From Lonicera japonica (Eukaryota > Streptophyta > Magnoliopsida > Dipsacales > Caprifoliaceae), in the NCBI GenBank assembly GCA_021464415.1, contig CM038465.1:17825839-17889838 (forward strand): a stretch of 64,000 nt of DNA, in the 5' to 3' direction. Both the position numbers and the translations under genes were made by a program. Numbering within the stretch: position 1 is the stretch's first letter; the number at the start of each line of letters is the position of its first letter. Below the pieces are notes generated by a model. It was not told the DNA's origin and searched no databases. It worked only from the letters and a program-made list of their open reading frames with translations. Shown here piece after piece: positions 11,516 to 25,440 of this stretch.

Positions 11516-14500
11516 GATAAATTCAATTTAAAATTGTATCAGACTCAAGCTTTGTAAGCACCAGCATATTCATTCATAGAATCAAATCAGAGTCTCGTAG
11601 TTCCACGTGTTTGGAAATTGAAATCCTAGGTCATGTCCTTTACTAGTTTTTTTCATGCAATAGATATATCCACTGTTAGCATACTTGGAAAATAGGAGAA
11701 CAATGGAATGAGATGTTAACTTGCCTTGGCTACATCGATCCACGAAAAATTCTTATCTTAATTTATTTTTGACCTATTTTGGTAACAGATTTAATCCTTG
11801 GCTCCAATCTCTCTTTTATTCATATGCCTACTTGTGTTCAGGACTAGTTTTACTTCACACTTAGCTACAGGGGACTGACGAAATATATGATATTTAACCA
11901 CAGCGTAATGGTTGAATATCTTGTAAATCGCTAGTCTACTGTTGCCAATGGGAGTTAGATCATGGTAAACTTATGCAAAGTGGCCACTAAAGTTCCATTT
12001 CTTGTGTTCACCTGATTGTTTCTCTTTTGATTCTCATGTGGGGTGAACCTCATATATGGTTATCGTTGGAAATTCAAACTAGTACAACCGTATCTGGGTA
12101 TGTAGACTTGAAGATACGAGAGAGAGTATGTGTTCGACTAGTCTTAGTTTGATAGATGTGTTGTAGTAGAGTGGTTGGAGTACTAGAAATCGCTCTGTAT
12201 GAGGAGCCACTTGCCTTATATGTATACTTCATCTCTAGTGAAACTGTAGAATTTCCTAGAGTCGGATTGGGAATTAAAATATATGACCGAGTTGCGCTAG
12301 GCCCTAAAATCCTAAGAGTTTGGAACTATCAAGGGGAACTTGTTCAACGTAATAGTCTCTATTGGCCCACCTATTCATTTTGCTTTTCTTCATAAAAATG
12401 AGTATTTTTCCATGAACTCACTTAGAGTGGAAAAGTTGACAATGCATTCAGCTTAAGTATAGTTTCATTCCCTTATAGTTGGGTAGATTTATTAGAGCGG
12501 CGCAGCGGATAAGCTTAGGATAGTCAAGCCATAGTTGTGGTTAGTTTTGAATCATTAGTAAAATGTCCTATATATTTGATTTAGAATTCCATTAGTATTC
12601 AACTAGACGACTTTGGTTTTAAGACTCATCTTGTAACAAGTTAGTGTGATGTAACCAAAAGCCAAACAAATCATTGGTTAATCCTTACGATTAACGAATT
12701 CGAGATTAGTATTATAAGAAGATCCTTTTAACCCTCCTATGTAGACACCCATTTAGGGTGGTGTGTGGTCAGTGGCATGGTAGGACCACGACAGGAAAGA
12801 TCTATATGTATGCACGAAATCCTCAATAGTCGAACATTTTTATGTTTAGCCTCAGATACTAGTATTAGGATCCCTATTGAGTTATTCCACTCTCCTCAAG
12901 AACTAAAGTGAAGTGTAAGTTAGTATTTCAAGTGAAACCCTCTAACGTTTCCATGAGTCAAGCATGGAGACCAAGGTGATGCTCCGAAAATTCCAAAGCC
13001 ATTGTTAATGCAATTTGGTGGCCAACCCTCTATGGAGGTGAGGTAGTGTTTGACTGCACAAAGCGAACCTAGTTTTTCTTATGATTCCTTTTGTTCGGTA
13101 TGTTTCCTATTAGCAGTTCATAATTTTAATTATTATTTTTTAAGAGTGGGTTCATAACTAGTTCTCCAAATCCTAGGTTCTGACAAGTAAATTATAGCAA
13201 ACCAAGGACAAGAATTCGAGTGTCTTTTCTTTTTCTCGTTTGGTTGAGTTGCATGGAGTAACTCAATTCTAAGCACATAACTTAGACGTATAAAGAATGA
13301 CGGTAGATGACTAGATGTAAATGCGTGAGATTTAATAGTACCTTCCTTTGAAATGAGAGAAAGGTATAACTCCTCCTCTTGGAAATGATGTATATGATGA
13401 ATGATGTTCTGTATAATTGTATAATGCGACCCTCTTTCATTCCATAGCATGATTATCGATGCACTATTGTACATGATAGTACTACACATGTCAAGTTGTA
13501 CCAAAGATGGTTCAAACTCTAGTTACGAAGGGGTGATGTGTTCGTAAGTCCGAGTGGGTGATCTTTGAAGGAGTTTGATGCTATTATAGGTTTTTAGAGA
13601 ATCCACCATCTATTTGAGGGATTAGAAATCCTCATCTTAGACTGGCCTTGAGTATTTTATACCGTTAGTAAGATCTAAACTTCATTTCAAACCTTGTAGT
13701 TTAATTCATTTAGTACGGAGCCCTTTGAGATGCGTGTTTTTCTCCAACGTAATTTCGTGTGTATGGCTTTAACCACATGGTGATAATTAAACATCTCCCC
13801 AGAACTGCGTTACACAAATCAGGTCTGAAGGCCATAGGATTCATAGAAAAGGAGATTTTTACTCCTTGCATGGGTGATCCTTGCATGATTCAATGTTTCT
13901 ATAGATTCATGGCGAATCTTCCCATTTTATTTTAATAAATAAGTTAGGTCAGTCTAGGATGGAGTTGAGTTGTCCCTTTCTCTCGTCAATTGTAATCATG
14001 TGGAAAAGTGATCCTCTAAACATAAGATTAGAACCCTTGGAACTTCACTCACCATATCTCCTCGTTGCGGACAAAGCTCATAGGGTTAATAAGAAGATGA
14101 AACTCCATTCTCCAACTTTGATTACTAGATGATACTTACGTACGAAAAGCCTCATAGTTCAATATGGTCGATTACGGTTCCAAATTATGGACAAGTAATG
14201 TGACGGGTGTCATAACCATGTGAGGTGAGAAGTTATTGTGTATTCCTTATCGGATAAATTCATTTTTAGATTTCTGAGTTGCTCTACGATTCTTGGAAGT
14301 TAGTGCGTTATTATAAGAAGTACAGTATTGAGAACTCACTCGTGTTTTGATCTTTTAGTATACTTATAATAGAAAGTTTTATATTTCCCTCAAGCTCGTT
14401 GTTTATTTAACTTTTGGAGAACGGGGGTTATTTAGATGTCCCCAGTCGGAACTATAGCCTCACGAAAACCTTCGTTACCCCATAAGGAAGGGATAACCTA

Positions 14501-14573
14501 TAAGGGTAGGTTATTGCGTGTGTTGTTGTGTGTCTCATTTTTTTCTCCATGAATTTCGAGGGTGAAATTTCTT
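11516..14573 (+). other. Decayed sequence upstream of a polypurine tract
   Basis: About 3 kb without any convincing frame; all six frames are broken and I recognise no reverse transcriptase, RNase H or integrase motif. Because it ends in the polypurine tract of B3, it probably includes old internal sequence of a Ty3 element, but this is inference. ORFs at 12156-12395 and 13133-13504 have no family features. Confidence 0.35.
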
Positions 14574-14583
14574 AAGGAGGAGA
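14574..14583 (+). other. Polypurine tract of the B3 element
   Basis: aaggaggaga lies 3 bases before the TG of the B3 LTR, preceded by atttcgagggtgaaatttct. From general knowledge this is the usual arrangement at the end of Tekay/Del polyproteins (a ...FRGRNF-like end, then PPT, then LTR). It marks B3 as a 3' LTR and fixes the plus strand as sense for family B. Confidence 0.6.
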
Positions 14584-17500
14584 TATTGTAATAACCCATG
14601 TTCTATTTTCGAGCTCATGCTCTTCTTAAGCCCGGTTAAGGCTTAATCTCCGTTAGTGTGATGCCCCGAATTCCGTTCTGAGATTTTCACCTCCGGGACC
14701 CAGTTAATCACGGATGCCGTGCGCGACGGCGGGTTTAAAATATAGAAATCTCAATTAATTAAAACCTTTTCATGAAATAAAATGCCATTTGATAAAATTC
14801 GGACATGTGGAGTTCGTTTGAATAACAAACCGACCACAACTAGCCACCTTTTTATACAAATACAATCACAGTTAAAACCACTCCACATATGAAAACCTTT
14901 GTACACTTATATGCTTAATATATATCATCATACAACAAAAACAAAAAGATTATACATATGACTAGTCCTTGATCAAAGACTATGAAGGTTAACTTGTCCA
15001 TCAGAGGCCTTCTAGACTTGTAGCCCAAGAACCATCCCAAAAGCTAGGTCCTGCAAAACTGTTGAAAGGAGGGAATGAGCCAAATCCGGGCTCAGTGGGA
15101 ACTATATATAGGTTTTGTATAGAAAATACTTTACTATAATGCAATAGTTTGAAAATCATGCAATGCAATGCAACCCACACACACATGCCTGTCGAGACCC
15201 CCTATAGGATCCCTATCCTAGCCATCGGAAGCTTTCGACACGACTACCCAATCTCTCATTTAACTACCTCACAAGATAAACCTCTATTAAACCCCAAAAC
15301 CCGAGAGGATTGCTAGTCTATGCCACCTCGTACCAATTCTCGCTTCCTAAGGTCCGCCATGCTTATGGAAGAACTATTCTAAAGTCTTGTGCAACACTTG
15401 TACTGAGAGATAATATCTTAAGAGCCAAGCATTCATTGTTTCACTTTGGGGTTAGTTCATTATGATAATTCATGCCTGGCCGACTACTAAGTTTTAGCTC
15501 TTATCATGCTTCTAGGCCATAGTACTACGGTTTTCCTCAACTAGCTATCTGTTAGCTATAATTGTCGCTTTAATAATTAGTACCTTATGTTCATTATGAT
15601 AAGGCCATCCAATCTCGTGAATACCACGTGTTCTTATGCTCGTATTCTATATCTAAGGGCCATTAGTCATTATAGCTTTCCACTTGATTCATTAGTACAT
15701 TATGAAAGGCTGTCGCTTCCCTAAGTGTCCGTGTTCATAATCCATATCCGAGGCAAGGTATATAAATATAACATGATGTAAGATATGATACGATACAACA
15801 ATAACAATGGCATCAATAACAATAATGTAATCATAGTCTCGTACCAGTTCTCGTATCATATCTCTAGTATAATGCCTCGGTTTCACCCCGCGGTCTGACC
15901 AGGCCTAAAGCAACGGATCCCGAAGACTCCGAAGGTCTTATCCATGTCTCCCCCGAGTGTGGAGTGGCTCAGGGACTTGGTTCTTCCAAGTAAGTCATTC
16001 AGAGATAACCATGCAGGACATTTTTCCAGGAATTAACTCCGAATAGTTAACGAGGAGAACACACACATAAGTCACGTCGACACTCAGAAGGAACCACACC
16101 AGGAGACCCCCCCCCCTAACGGGTAGTGTCCATTAGTAGTCCATCAATTTCCCAGAAAACTCACCAAGTGGGACAGTAGTGGCACATGGGACCTACTCCG
16201 CTTGCCGGGGAAACAACTATAGCCTAGAACACAAAGTTCAACAAGAAGACAATATACATAGAGTGGGCTCTCCTTTGTGGGCAACCACAACCACCGGCAG
16301 AGTCACCGACTTCATTTTCCCGTGCACGATTTAGGGATTTTCACCCATGGGTGGCAATTAGGCGGCCCGTCTTCGAGTCACGCGGGAATTACCCGGTGCT
16401 CGGTCCAATTATCCAGCCCATATGTGTGATCGCAGTAACAAATATATATCACATCGATTTACAATGAATATTATCATCATCATCACACATATGGCATACC
16501 AAGTATATATATATACAATCCATCACAGCCCACTATTTATTTATCAATATTACAATCATCCTTATAAGCGTAGTTATCACATTCATAATCCATAGCCTTA
16601 TCATTATGTGCCTAATCATGTTTTACGGCCAACTAGTTTACTATCGACACTTTACATCTCATAATGTGTTATGTGTAAAGAACTAAGGCCGATTATGATC
16701 GATCAATGTTCTCTTAAGTCATTCTTACTAGCTAAGCATAGGTGTCTACATTTCTTATTTAACCGCGATACTTATGGCACGCTAGTTTCATGCTATTATA
16801 ATCCTGGCAACCTATGCCTCACCGAATCATATTTCTTTGATTACTAATGTGTATCTAAGTGGTATCCTCATTATTAGTGTCAACAATAATCTCTATAAGA
16901 CATTAAGCTCACATGTTATTGCATATGGTTCCTTCTATGTGGGTTTTTAGTACAAACCTTGGGTAAAATGTTCTACACTTATAATTTGGGACGCTTATGT
17001 ATATATCAATCATTAATAATCCATAACCAACCATTTATTACGCATAAAACCTGAAATCCCCAATTTACTAGTTCATACACCTTACTACCATATGGATATG
17101 AAGTGTAAGTGCAAGTTTATGGCATATATCATGGAATTAATTACTCATACATGATGTTTGTGTGATAATATAGCCATACCCATCACTAATTAAACTCTAG
17201 TCCACCCAAACCCACATGAGCATACAAACAAACCTAGGGTTTTAAGAAAATACCCATTTTGAGTAGAAAACTCTAATTCAACAACAATAATTTGAAATTA
17301 AGGGTTTAGTACTAGTGTTCCCACCTTAGAGTAGCTTTATCCTAGAATTAATGAAGCGTAGACTCTAGTTTTTGAAACCCTAGCCTGCGCTCAAGCCGCT
17401 ATGGAGGAGGAGGAAGGAATGAGATGATGAATAGTAACTAGGAGGGTGCTTTGGATGATTTGGGTCTTGAATCTTTGGTGGAGGATGATTGATGGGTGGA

Positions 17501-17627
17501 AAACCTTCACTTTCTCCCTCTATAACTCTCTTGGTGTGGTCTTGTAGTGAGGGGATCGAACGGTGGTGTTTGATGGTGATAAATGATGAGAAAATGGGTT
17601 AGAAGGTGTTAAAATTTGACACACAGG

Positions 17628-19833
17628 TGTAACATCCTGTATTTTAATTAATGTTAATTATGTTGTATTAACCCTTTTATATATATGAGAATGATCGTTT
17701 GAAGATTCGGGTGGTCCGAATCAATTTTGGTTAGTAAATAGAAAGTTTTGGGTTCTTTGTGATTCGTTAATTTGAGCTAACTTTGGTTTATCGTAATTCC
17801 TCCGTTACTTATCCGATTGAAGTTTTGCTCGAGATTGTGTCTAGTATTTGTATCATTCTACAACTTTCGTGTTTTGACCGAAAGCTAATTCGCACTCCTC
17901 GTTGGTCAAAATAGGGCACAAAGTAGGCCCATCGCTAAATTCTGGTGGTTTAATAGCGTTACGGCAGAGCGCTGCCTTCGGTAAATTTCTGGGAAAAATG
18001 CGTCCATAATTTGGGAAAACTTCCTCTTAGGAAGTTTCTTTGAATTACCTTTCCGTACATATAAATAACACCTCAATCGGAGTTTCGAGCGAAAAGTTAT
18101 GGCCAAAATACAAACAGTGCTCCAGATCCAAAAGGCATGTGTCGGCAGTGGACTCCATGATCGATCATGGGGGAAACCATGATCGATCATGGTCCAACAG
18201 TAAGTCGGTTTTCACCACTTTTACGCCATTTTAAGCCTCCTTCTCCCATATTTTCGAGCCACAACCTCAGGGGAAGTTAGAGAGAGGTGAGAGCTCGTTT
18301 CTAAGGGTTCTTTGAGAGCTTTTTCACACATATTTCATCCTCAATCCAAGATTAAAGCTTCAAATCTTTCAAACCTTCATCTCATCCACTTATTTACTAT
18401 TCATCATCATCTTCGTTGGGATTTCATCGGAGAGGGCCAGAGTTTTCATCTTTTCTTATTCTCTATCGCTAATAATTCAAGGTAGGGGTTCTATGGCTTT
18501 CAAAACTAGACAATATGCTTTTATTTGTCAAGAATCATTGTTCATAATTATCAATTGCTTGAGAAGCTTGATTATTAAAGTGTTTATGCTATTTTTATGA
18601 TTTATAAAATTGTTATTGTAAGGTTTGATGCAAGATATGCCATATACACTTGCTAATAAGGGTTATTTAAACTATATGTGGTATCCCTTGGTGATGTACA
18701 TATTGTTTACGGATAAACTAGATTGTTAATGAATTTTACACACCAATGGATATGATATAAGAGTTATGGGAGTGGATATGGCATAAATTGTTATTATATT
18801 TGAAATAGCATGTTTTGCATATCATGCATGTTATTATTGTGTCAACCAAGCGCTTGAAGAATTCTCAGCATATGTGGATCATTCTTATGGTTCGACATAT
18901 GGGTGTACTTCTTATGATGATTACTATGATGATGAAAACTCAATATGATTTGATTCTGGATGTGATATGGATCCGAATATGATTCTATTGTGATCCTTCG
19001 ATCGTAAAGAAATATTGTATTGATCCGTGCCTACCGGGATAGAAATAAGTAGGGCTTGGTGCCCTTGGGTTGAAAATCCCTAAACCTCCGGAGGGCAGCA
19101 ACGCGTCGGCTGTCTAGAGCCAGCGGTGAGTAGCCCGGAAATCTAGACAATGGTAAGGCACTGATGATTCTATGGTTATCTTACTATTAGTGGACATGTG
19201 GTCCAACTTGATTATGATCAGCTAATATGCTCTGGGGTCGATGGGCCAATTTATGATCATTGTTATATTGTCTCTCGGGCGGTCAGGCCTTTGCTATACT
19301 CTGGTTCGATATGGATATATTCTGGCTATGTGGCTCTAAGGTTGACACAAGGAAGGTAACCCGCATTGGCATATACATGCATTATGATATTAACAGATTT
19401 TCTAAAATGGATCATGTTTTGAATGTAATTACTTACCCCTACTGAGCATATAGCTCACCCCTTTTCTTTAAACTATTTCAGGTATTCATGAGTCCCATGG
19501 GGACAAAGAGACGACAGGTTCAAGGACGAAGTAGAAAGCTCTGATACTACGGTTTATTTTTGTAACAAATGTGTTAGTCCGGGAAGCCACGGCTCGCCCG
19601 AGGACTACCTATATATTTTTGGTTTCATGTAACGCATATTATGTATATCTGTATGCATGTTCATCAGTTATAGTATTATTTTTTTACCCAATGCATGTCA
19701 TTGCTTGGTTTATATGCTGTTGTTGATCTATATTCTTCTTATACACCTATCTTAGTTCTACTAAGATGGGTTAGTAACACTCCAGGTCTTATTTACAGGT
19801 GTTATCCTGTATAATTAAGGCGGGGGTGTTACA
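17628..19833 (+). mobile_element. Solo LTR A2 nested in B2
   Basis: 2,206 bp from tgtaacatcctg to gggggtgttaca, flanked by cagg (17624-17627 and 19834-19837); acagg if the terminal A is shared. Closely similar to A1 over its whole length, including the tgccatatacacttgctaat block near 18637 and the Tekay-like agctcacccc block near 19451. The B2 sequence on either side joins cleanly when A2 and one duplication are removed. Confidence 0.85.
18155..18192 (+). repeat. Twin 16-bp perfect palindromes in LTR A2
   Basis: ccatgatcgatcatgg occurs at 18155-18170 and again at 18177-18192, separated by six bases. Each copy is a perfect palindrome. It lies about 45 bp downstream of the conserved block (18073-18110). 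A1, the closest relative, does not have this sequence at the equivalent place. Confidence 0.9.
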
Positions 19834-19840
19834 CAGGGGT

Positions 19841-19876
19841 CTGGGACCGATCCTAGGTTTCTGGGATCAATCCCAG
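19841..19876 (-). repeat. Copy-specific phrase pair in LTR B2
   Basis: ctgggaccgatcc (19841-19853) and ctgggatcaatcccag (19861-19876), the second nearly palindromic. It lies beside the conserved block of B2 (reverse complement at about 19925-19960). LTR A2 was inserted at the edge of this cluster. Confidence 0.6.
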
Positions 19877-22020
19877 AAGCATTTTGCCCACTCTTTGTTT
19901 TTCGCTGCACTGACCACTATTGGTATTTTCACCATAACTTCTTCCTCATAACTCGGATTAGGGTGATCTTTATGTCCACGGAAAGCTAATTCAAAGCTAT
20001 ACAACTTCCTAAGAGGAAGTATCCTCAAATTGTGGACGAAAAATTCCCAGAAATGAAAAGAAGACATACCTCTGCCATAAAATTACCGAATGACCAGATT
20101 TTTGAGATGGGCCTACTTCAGACCCTGTTTTGACCAACGAGGAGTGCGAATTGGCTTCAGTCAAAACACGAAAGTTATAGAATGGTCTGAAAAGTATACA
20201 TAGGCATAAATGGAGACCAAATCGGATACGAGACAAAGAAATTACGAAGGCTCAAAGTTAGTGAAAAATAAGAAATCGCGTAAGGCCGAAACTTACCATT
20301 TACATGCCGAAATCGATTCGGACGACCCGAATCTCTAAACGATCACTCACACGAGTCTAGGCATACTAATAGAACACTAAAAATCTCCAAAAATCCTAAA
20401 TTCACCACCCGGGGGTGAAAATTGCAAACGTATGAAGGCAAATGCGGTGAAAAGAACGAACGGGGTATTACAGTTAGGGCATGAACTTTTGGTTTCGGAC
20501 CCTTTTTAGCTGATCCAAAACTTATAGCATGTCATATTAGGTATATTGAGTTTTTGGGAACAATCATTTTGTAATTTAAGTGCTCTAAATTAAAATTGAG
20601 ATGTTAATCGCGTGTTTTCACTCTACGCGATTGCTTAATTTTAGTTAATTTTGAGATATCGTAACTTCTCCGTTTTTTATCCGAATAAGTTCCTATTTGC
20701 TCTTATGTCTAGGTTTTGATTTACTCTACAAATTTTATTTTTTGACCGAAAGCCAATCCATGCTCCTCGGTTAGTCAAAATAATGTGAGAAGTAGGTTGA
20801 TTGCTAAAATCTGATCGTATCATAACTCGATGGCAGATTGTTGTCTTCTACGAGTTTATGGTATTAATATATCCAAAATTTAGAGAAACTTCCTCTTAGG
20901 AAATTGTAGATCTTTGAATTATCTTTCCGTGGACATAAAGATCACCCAAATTGGAGTTTCGAACGAAAAGTTATGACCAAAATACAAACAATGCTCCAGG
21001 CCCAAAAGTGTTATAGCGCGAACCGATTTGGCATTTTTGGAGACCGGTCCGGCAAAGAAATCTGGGTCGTTTTGAGTGTTTTAAACCACCAGTATTTAGC
21101 CCCTCTTTTACCCATATTTCAAGCTATAACCTTAGAACTTTCTAGAGAGAGGAAGAGAGCATATTTGAGAGGGTTTTGAAGAGTTATTCACTTACACGTC
21201 ATCACCACATGAGATCATCATCCAGTCGAGAATATTCATCATCTTGTCCACCATTTCCATCTTCGTCCATGGCTAGGGCTTAGAGTAATTGGGAAAAACA
21301 CAAGATTCGCTCAGTTCGGTTCGATCTACTGCTCAATCTTCGAATAGAAAGCTTCAATCAGGTGAGAACACTAGTATCTAAACCCTTTTTCAAATTATTA
21401 CATTTTGTGTACGCTTCAAATCAAACAAAAATTGGGATTTTTAGCTATAATTTCACAAATTTCATGTTCATGGGGTTTATGGTTGTTTTCTTGAGATCTT
21501 TTGGACGATTTGCATTTTATATGACTACAATATGATCTTTCTACAAAAACCCCTAATTATAAGTTGATTTTGAAGAAGATTAGTGTAAACCCCACACCTC
21601 TGGATACACTAGCGAAAAATAAGTTATGATATGCATACATATGAATTTATGCATGGAATTAAAAGTATGATTTGACTATATTTACTTATATTTGTGATAT
21701 TATTATTGGAATTGAACTACTAGATCACTATTTAAGAAAACTATTGGAACAAGCTAGTCCGAACTATGCCAACCAAGTCTTTGATACACTTTTGGTTTGG
21801 AAACAATTTGAAAACCATATGGGGAAGTTCATATCAAGTTAAAGAGTTATAAATTATGGCTAATGTTCTGCTTGGGGAATTTGATATTATACCAAGGAAT
21901 TCCCTTATTAATGAGTTTAGAAACTAAATTTTAATTGAGTTGCTAGTTGACGGACTGGATGAATCTAGTTTGATGTACAACATATGTATCATTATATGAT
22001 ATTTGGAAAAGTATGTTTCA

Positions 22021-22042
22021 TATATATATATATATATATATA
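22021..22042. repeat. TA microsatellite
   Basis: About 11 TA units in the middle of LTR B3. Similar TA runs occur at about 37650-37667, 63016-63038, 63231-63246 and 63603-63618. Confidence 0.85.
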
Positions 22043-22540
22043 CTAAATATATGTATATATACCGAACATACATTTGAGCTAAGTAAATGGATTTTTGGTA
22101 TTCCATCTTTTCCAAAGTTATAATCATAATATTTATACGAATATGGATATATTGAGTATATGTTTGAGATAATTATGGCTTTTCATTACTTATATTCTAG
22201 TTGGCAAGTTGATGGGTTCGGTATGAACTGTTATATCATTTTACTGGCACAATTGTTCATCTATCGATTTGATACTTGAGTGATTTAATATATACATACA
22301 CATGGTTGCGTTAGTCCGTGATCGGTCCCAGGTTTGGTCTCTAAAGATTGGGGCCAGAAGTTGGGACACAATGCCCCTAAGTGCAAGACCCGAAATTGTG
22401 CACGAAAGCTAACAGCAAGCCCTGCTACCACGTGGGTGAAAGGCATGAAATGCAAACCTGATTGTACACTTGACTAATTTCGAGTTCTTGAGATGATCGT
22501 CGAGGGCGAGTCATTTTTAGATGGTATAATTATGATGCCA

Positions 22541-25440
22541 TGTAATGTCCCCGCCTTAATCTACAGGACAACACCCGTAATTAAGACCTGGAGTGCTACT
22601 AACCCATCTTAGATCAGCTAAAATAGGCATATATGTAAATATGTAAAGAAAATCCAAATAGTAAATGTCATATGTGTCATTCAACCTTCAACAAGATATA
22701 AGATGATATTACTATACGTAAACACACATGCGTGCATGTGACTGTTTTACAAAACCAACTACCAACTACACAAGTTTAAAAATAATATTCCACATTTCGG
22801 GCTAGCCGTGGCTTCCCGAGATAAGATGTACAAAACAAAATAAATCTGTATCAGTGCCTTCTATATCGATCCCAAACCTGCCACCTTATTAATATCACAC
22901 GTCCCCTGTGTACCTGTATAAGTTAGAAAATAGGGTGAGCTATTTGCTCAGTAAGGGGTTACAGGGCATATGATCAAAAACTGGTTTATAAACATATCTT
23001 TCAGACCATATTTAGTTCAATAATATCAATAAGAACCATATTCATCAAGTGACTATGCATGAACGTGCTAATGCAGGTTACCTCCCGTGTCAACCGATTA
23101 CCGTATATTAGAAAGCCTGAGCTGTGAGCATACTCCATTGCCATCGAGATATCAAATCATCAAGTTGATACCCTGGGATCAATTGTCCCGATCCCATATG
23201 AATATAGAGAACAACAGCCCTGGGATCAATCACCACAATCCCATAAAAACACAGATAACCACAAAACCATAGTGCCTTGCCAATTTGCCTAGGTTCCCGG
23301 ACTCCACACCGATAGCTTATAGGCGGCCAAACATCGATTCCCCAGGGGTTTAGGGCTTTTCAACCCAAGGGCACCGAGCCCTGCCTATTTTCCCATCCCG
23401 GCAAGCACCAAATAAAAATCCAATTCCTTCGCTATCAAAGGGCCACATTAGAATCATATCCAAATCCATATCAGGATCATATCAAATCTAGAATGGTATA
23501 ATAATCATAAGAAGCTCCCGGCATAATGATAAGAGATATACGCCTGTACAATAGGCCATAAGAATGATCCGAGCTTTCTGAAGGATCTCTAAGGTTCCAG
23601 TTGACACAAATATAATGCATAGCATGCTATTTATGCCTCACATGGGAGCTCACAATGATATATGCCATGTAAACTTTTAATAAACACATCCCCGTGATCC
23701 TTGGTGTATAATTAGCCATTCTCTGAGATGTGTTTATCAAATCAATACATGTATTCCCAAAGAACATCCATACAATCCAAGAAATACAGGAATATCGAGT
23801 TTATATGGCATATTTTGCTCCGTTTAATGAATTCATAGTTAAAACATGCATAACATGCTAATGAATGAGTATTTGAAACAATGTATGCCATATACACTTT
23901 AACAAAGCTCAATCTATATTCCTTGGAGTATATAATCCATCAACAAATCAATTTATCAATATAGAACATCAACACATCCAAGGAATATCTCATATGATTC
24001 GAGTAATACATGTTTATCCGGTGTAAATGGCATATCTTGCTTCACTTCGTGAAATCATAGTACAAGCATGCATGGATCATGATATTCAACTGATACGTCT
24101 TTTATATTTAACATACATGCATAAAATCATTCCTTTATTGTTAAATATAATCATAATATCAAGTTTAGAAATTATTTAAACTATATTACCAAGTTTTGAA
24201 GTCATACTAACCACTACCTCAAGTTGTAGACCAAAAGAGAGGAGAAGAGATGATAATCGACGCTTTATTTGATGAAACCCCGAATATCGCCCGTCACCGC
24301 AATTCTAGAATAGCAAAACCCCTAAATAACGATGCTTAGACCTCAACCCGTGTTGTCCAAGCTCAATCATGCATAATTTATGACTATCAACTAACATGGT
24401 TTTCATATTATGCATACATGTAAATAGATCATCCAAGTGTACCCAAAAACAAGGAGTACATGCTTTATATCAAACATATATGAGTAAATTCATTCACCCC
24501 TCGGTAAATAAGATCATATTATCAAGTTTTGAAAAGATATAACCCCTACCTCGAGTGGATAGGCCGAAAGGATGAAAGAAAGATGATAATCCAAGCCTTG
24601 ATGAAATCCCAAAGATTCCAAGGTGATGGTGATGAATAGTGTAGAAAGATAGGATTTGAAGCTTAAATCTTGAATCGGGAGCGATGTTTGTGTAGAAATC
24701 TCTTCAAAGACTCTCTCCTATGAGTTTCCTTCCCTCTCTAGAGTTTTCTAGAGAGTTGCCACGAAAATGGGGTGAAAATGAGTGAAAACGAGCTTAAGTT
24801 GGTGGTGAATAGTGACTGGCAGACCGGTATGCAAAATACCCAATACAAGTCTGCAGGGGTCAATTTTCCCAAAATTTTGGTGCCGGACCGGTATTCCAAA
24901 AACGCCATACCGGTCCGCGCTTTAATTTTTGGGCCCTGGAGCACTGTTTTTGTTTTGACCATAATTTTTCGTTCAGAACTCTAATTAAGGCGTTCTTTAT
25001 GTCCACGAAAAGGTATTTCAAAGATATACAACTTTATAAGAAAAGTTTTCCCAAATTCTAGATATATCTTTCCCAGAAATTCACCGAAGACAGCGCTCTG
25101 CCAAAACGCTACCGAATGACCAAAATTTTACAATCGGCCTACTTTGCGCCCTGTTTTGATCAACGAGAAGTGCGAATTGGACTTCGGTCAAAACACGAAA
25201 GTTGTAAAATGGTACAAATACTAAACACATCTGCGCGAACGAAATCTCATTCCGATAAATAGAGAAGAAATTATGATAGCTCAAAAATAGCTAGAAATAA
25301 CAAATCGCGAAAGACCAAAACTTCTTATTTATCAACCAAAATTAATTCGAACGACCCGAATCACCTAACAATCACTCGCATAAGTATAAATAAGCTAATA
25401 TAATTCAATTTGAAAACAATTTAAAGTACAGGGTATTACA
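22541..25440 (-). mobile_element. Solo LTR A3 nested in B3
   Basis: On the plus strand starts tgtaatgtccccgcctta and ends cagggtattaca, flanked by a perfect 5-bp duplication TGCCA (22536-22540 and 25441-25445). At 2,900 bp it is about 700 bp longer than A1 and A2. Part of the excess comes from internal duplication: two diverged copies of the block tatgccat...taaca...ccttgg...gtata near 23655 and 23885, and two copies of the caagttttgaa...ctacctc...gatgataatc block near 24190 and 24525. The sense-strand start aligns with A1. Confidence 0.9.
24819..24918 (-). repeat. Copy-specific phrase cluster in LTR A3
   Basis: gcagaccggtatgc (24819), gccggaccggtattcc (24882) and the inverted form gccataccggtccgc (24904-24918). 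These are variants of one phrase, next to the conserved block (reverse complement about 24955-24995). The phrase resembles that of B1 (6571-6710) rather than those of A1 or A2. Confidence 0.65.

Larger units (their letters stand above)
14657..20472 (-). mobile_element. Solo LTR B2 nested in B3, carrying A2
   Basis: On the plus strand starts tgtgatgccccgaattccg and ends cggggtattaca. Perfect 5-bp target duplication GTTAG at 14652-14656 and 20473-20477. Without A2 the LTR is about 3.6 kb. It is inserted in opposite orientation into B3, a member of the same family, 70 bp from the B3 start. A C run near 16108 and the usual ctcagtgggaactat block at 15087 are visible. No internal region is present. 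Confidence 0.9.

Noticed and set aside
13133..13504. 123-codon ORF, minus strand
   Set aside because: No recognisable features, in decayed retroelement sequence, composition set by AT-rich DNA.
22021..22042. Centromeric or satellite array
   Set aside because: Only a short TA microsatellite; no long tandem monomer occurs anywhere in the window.
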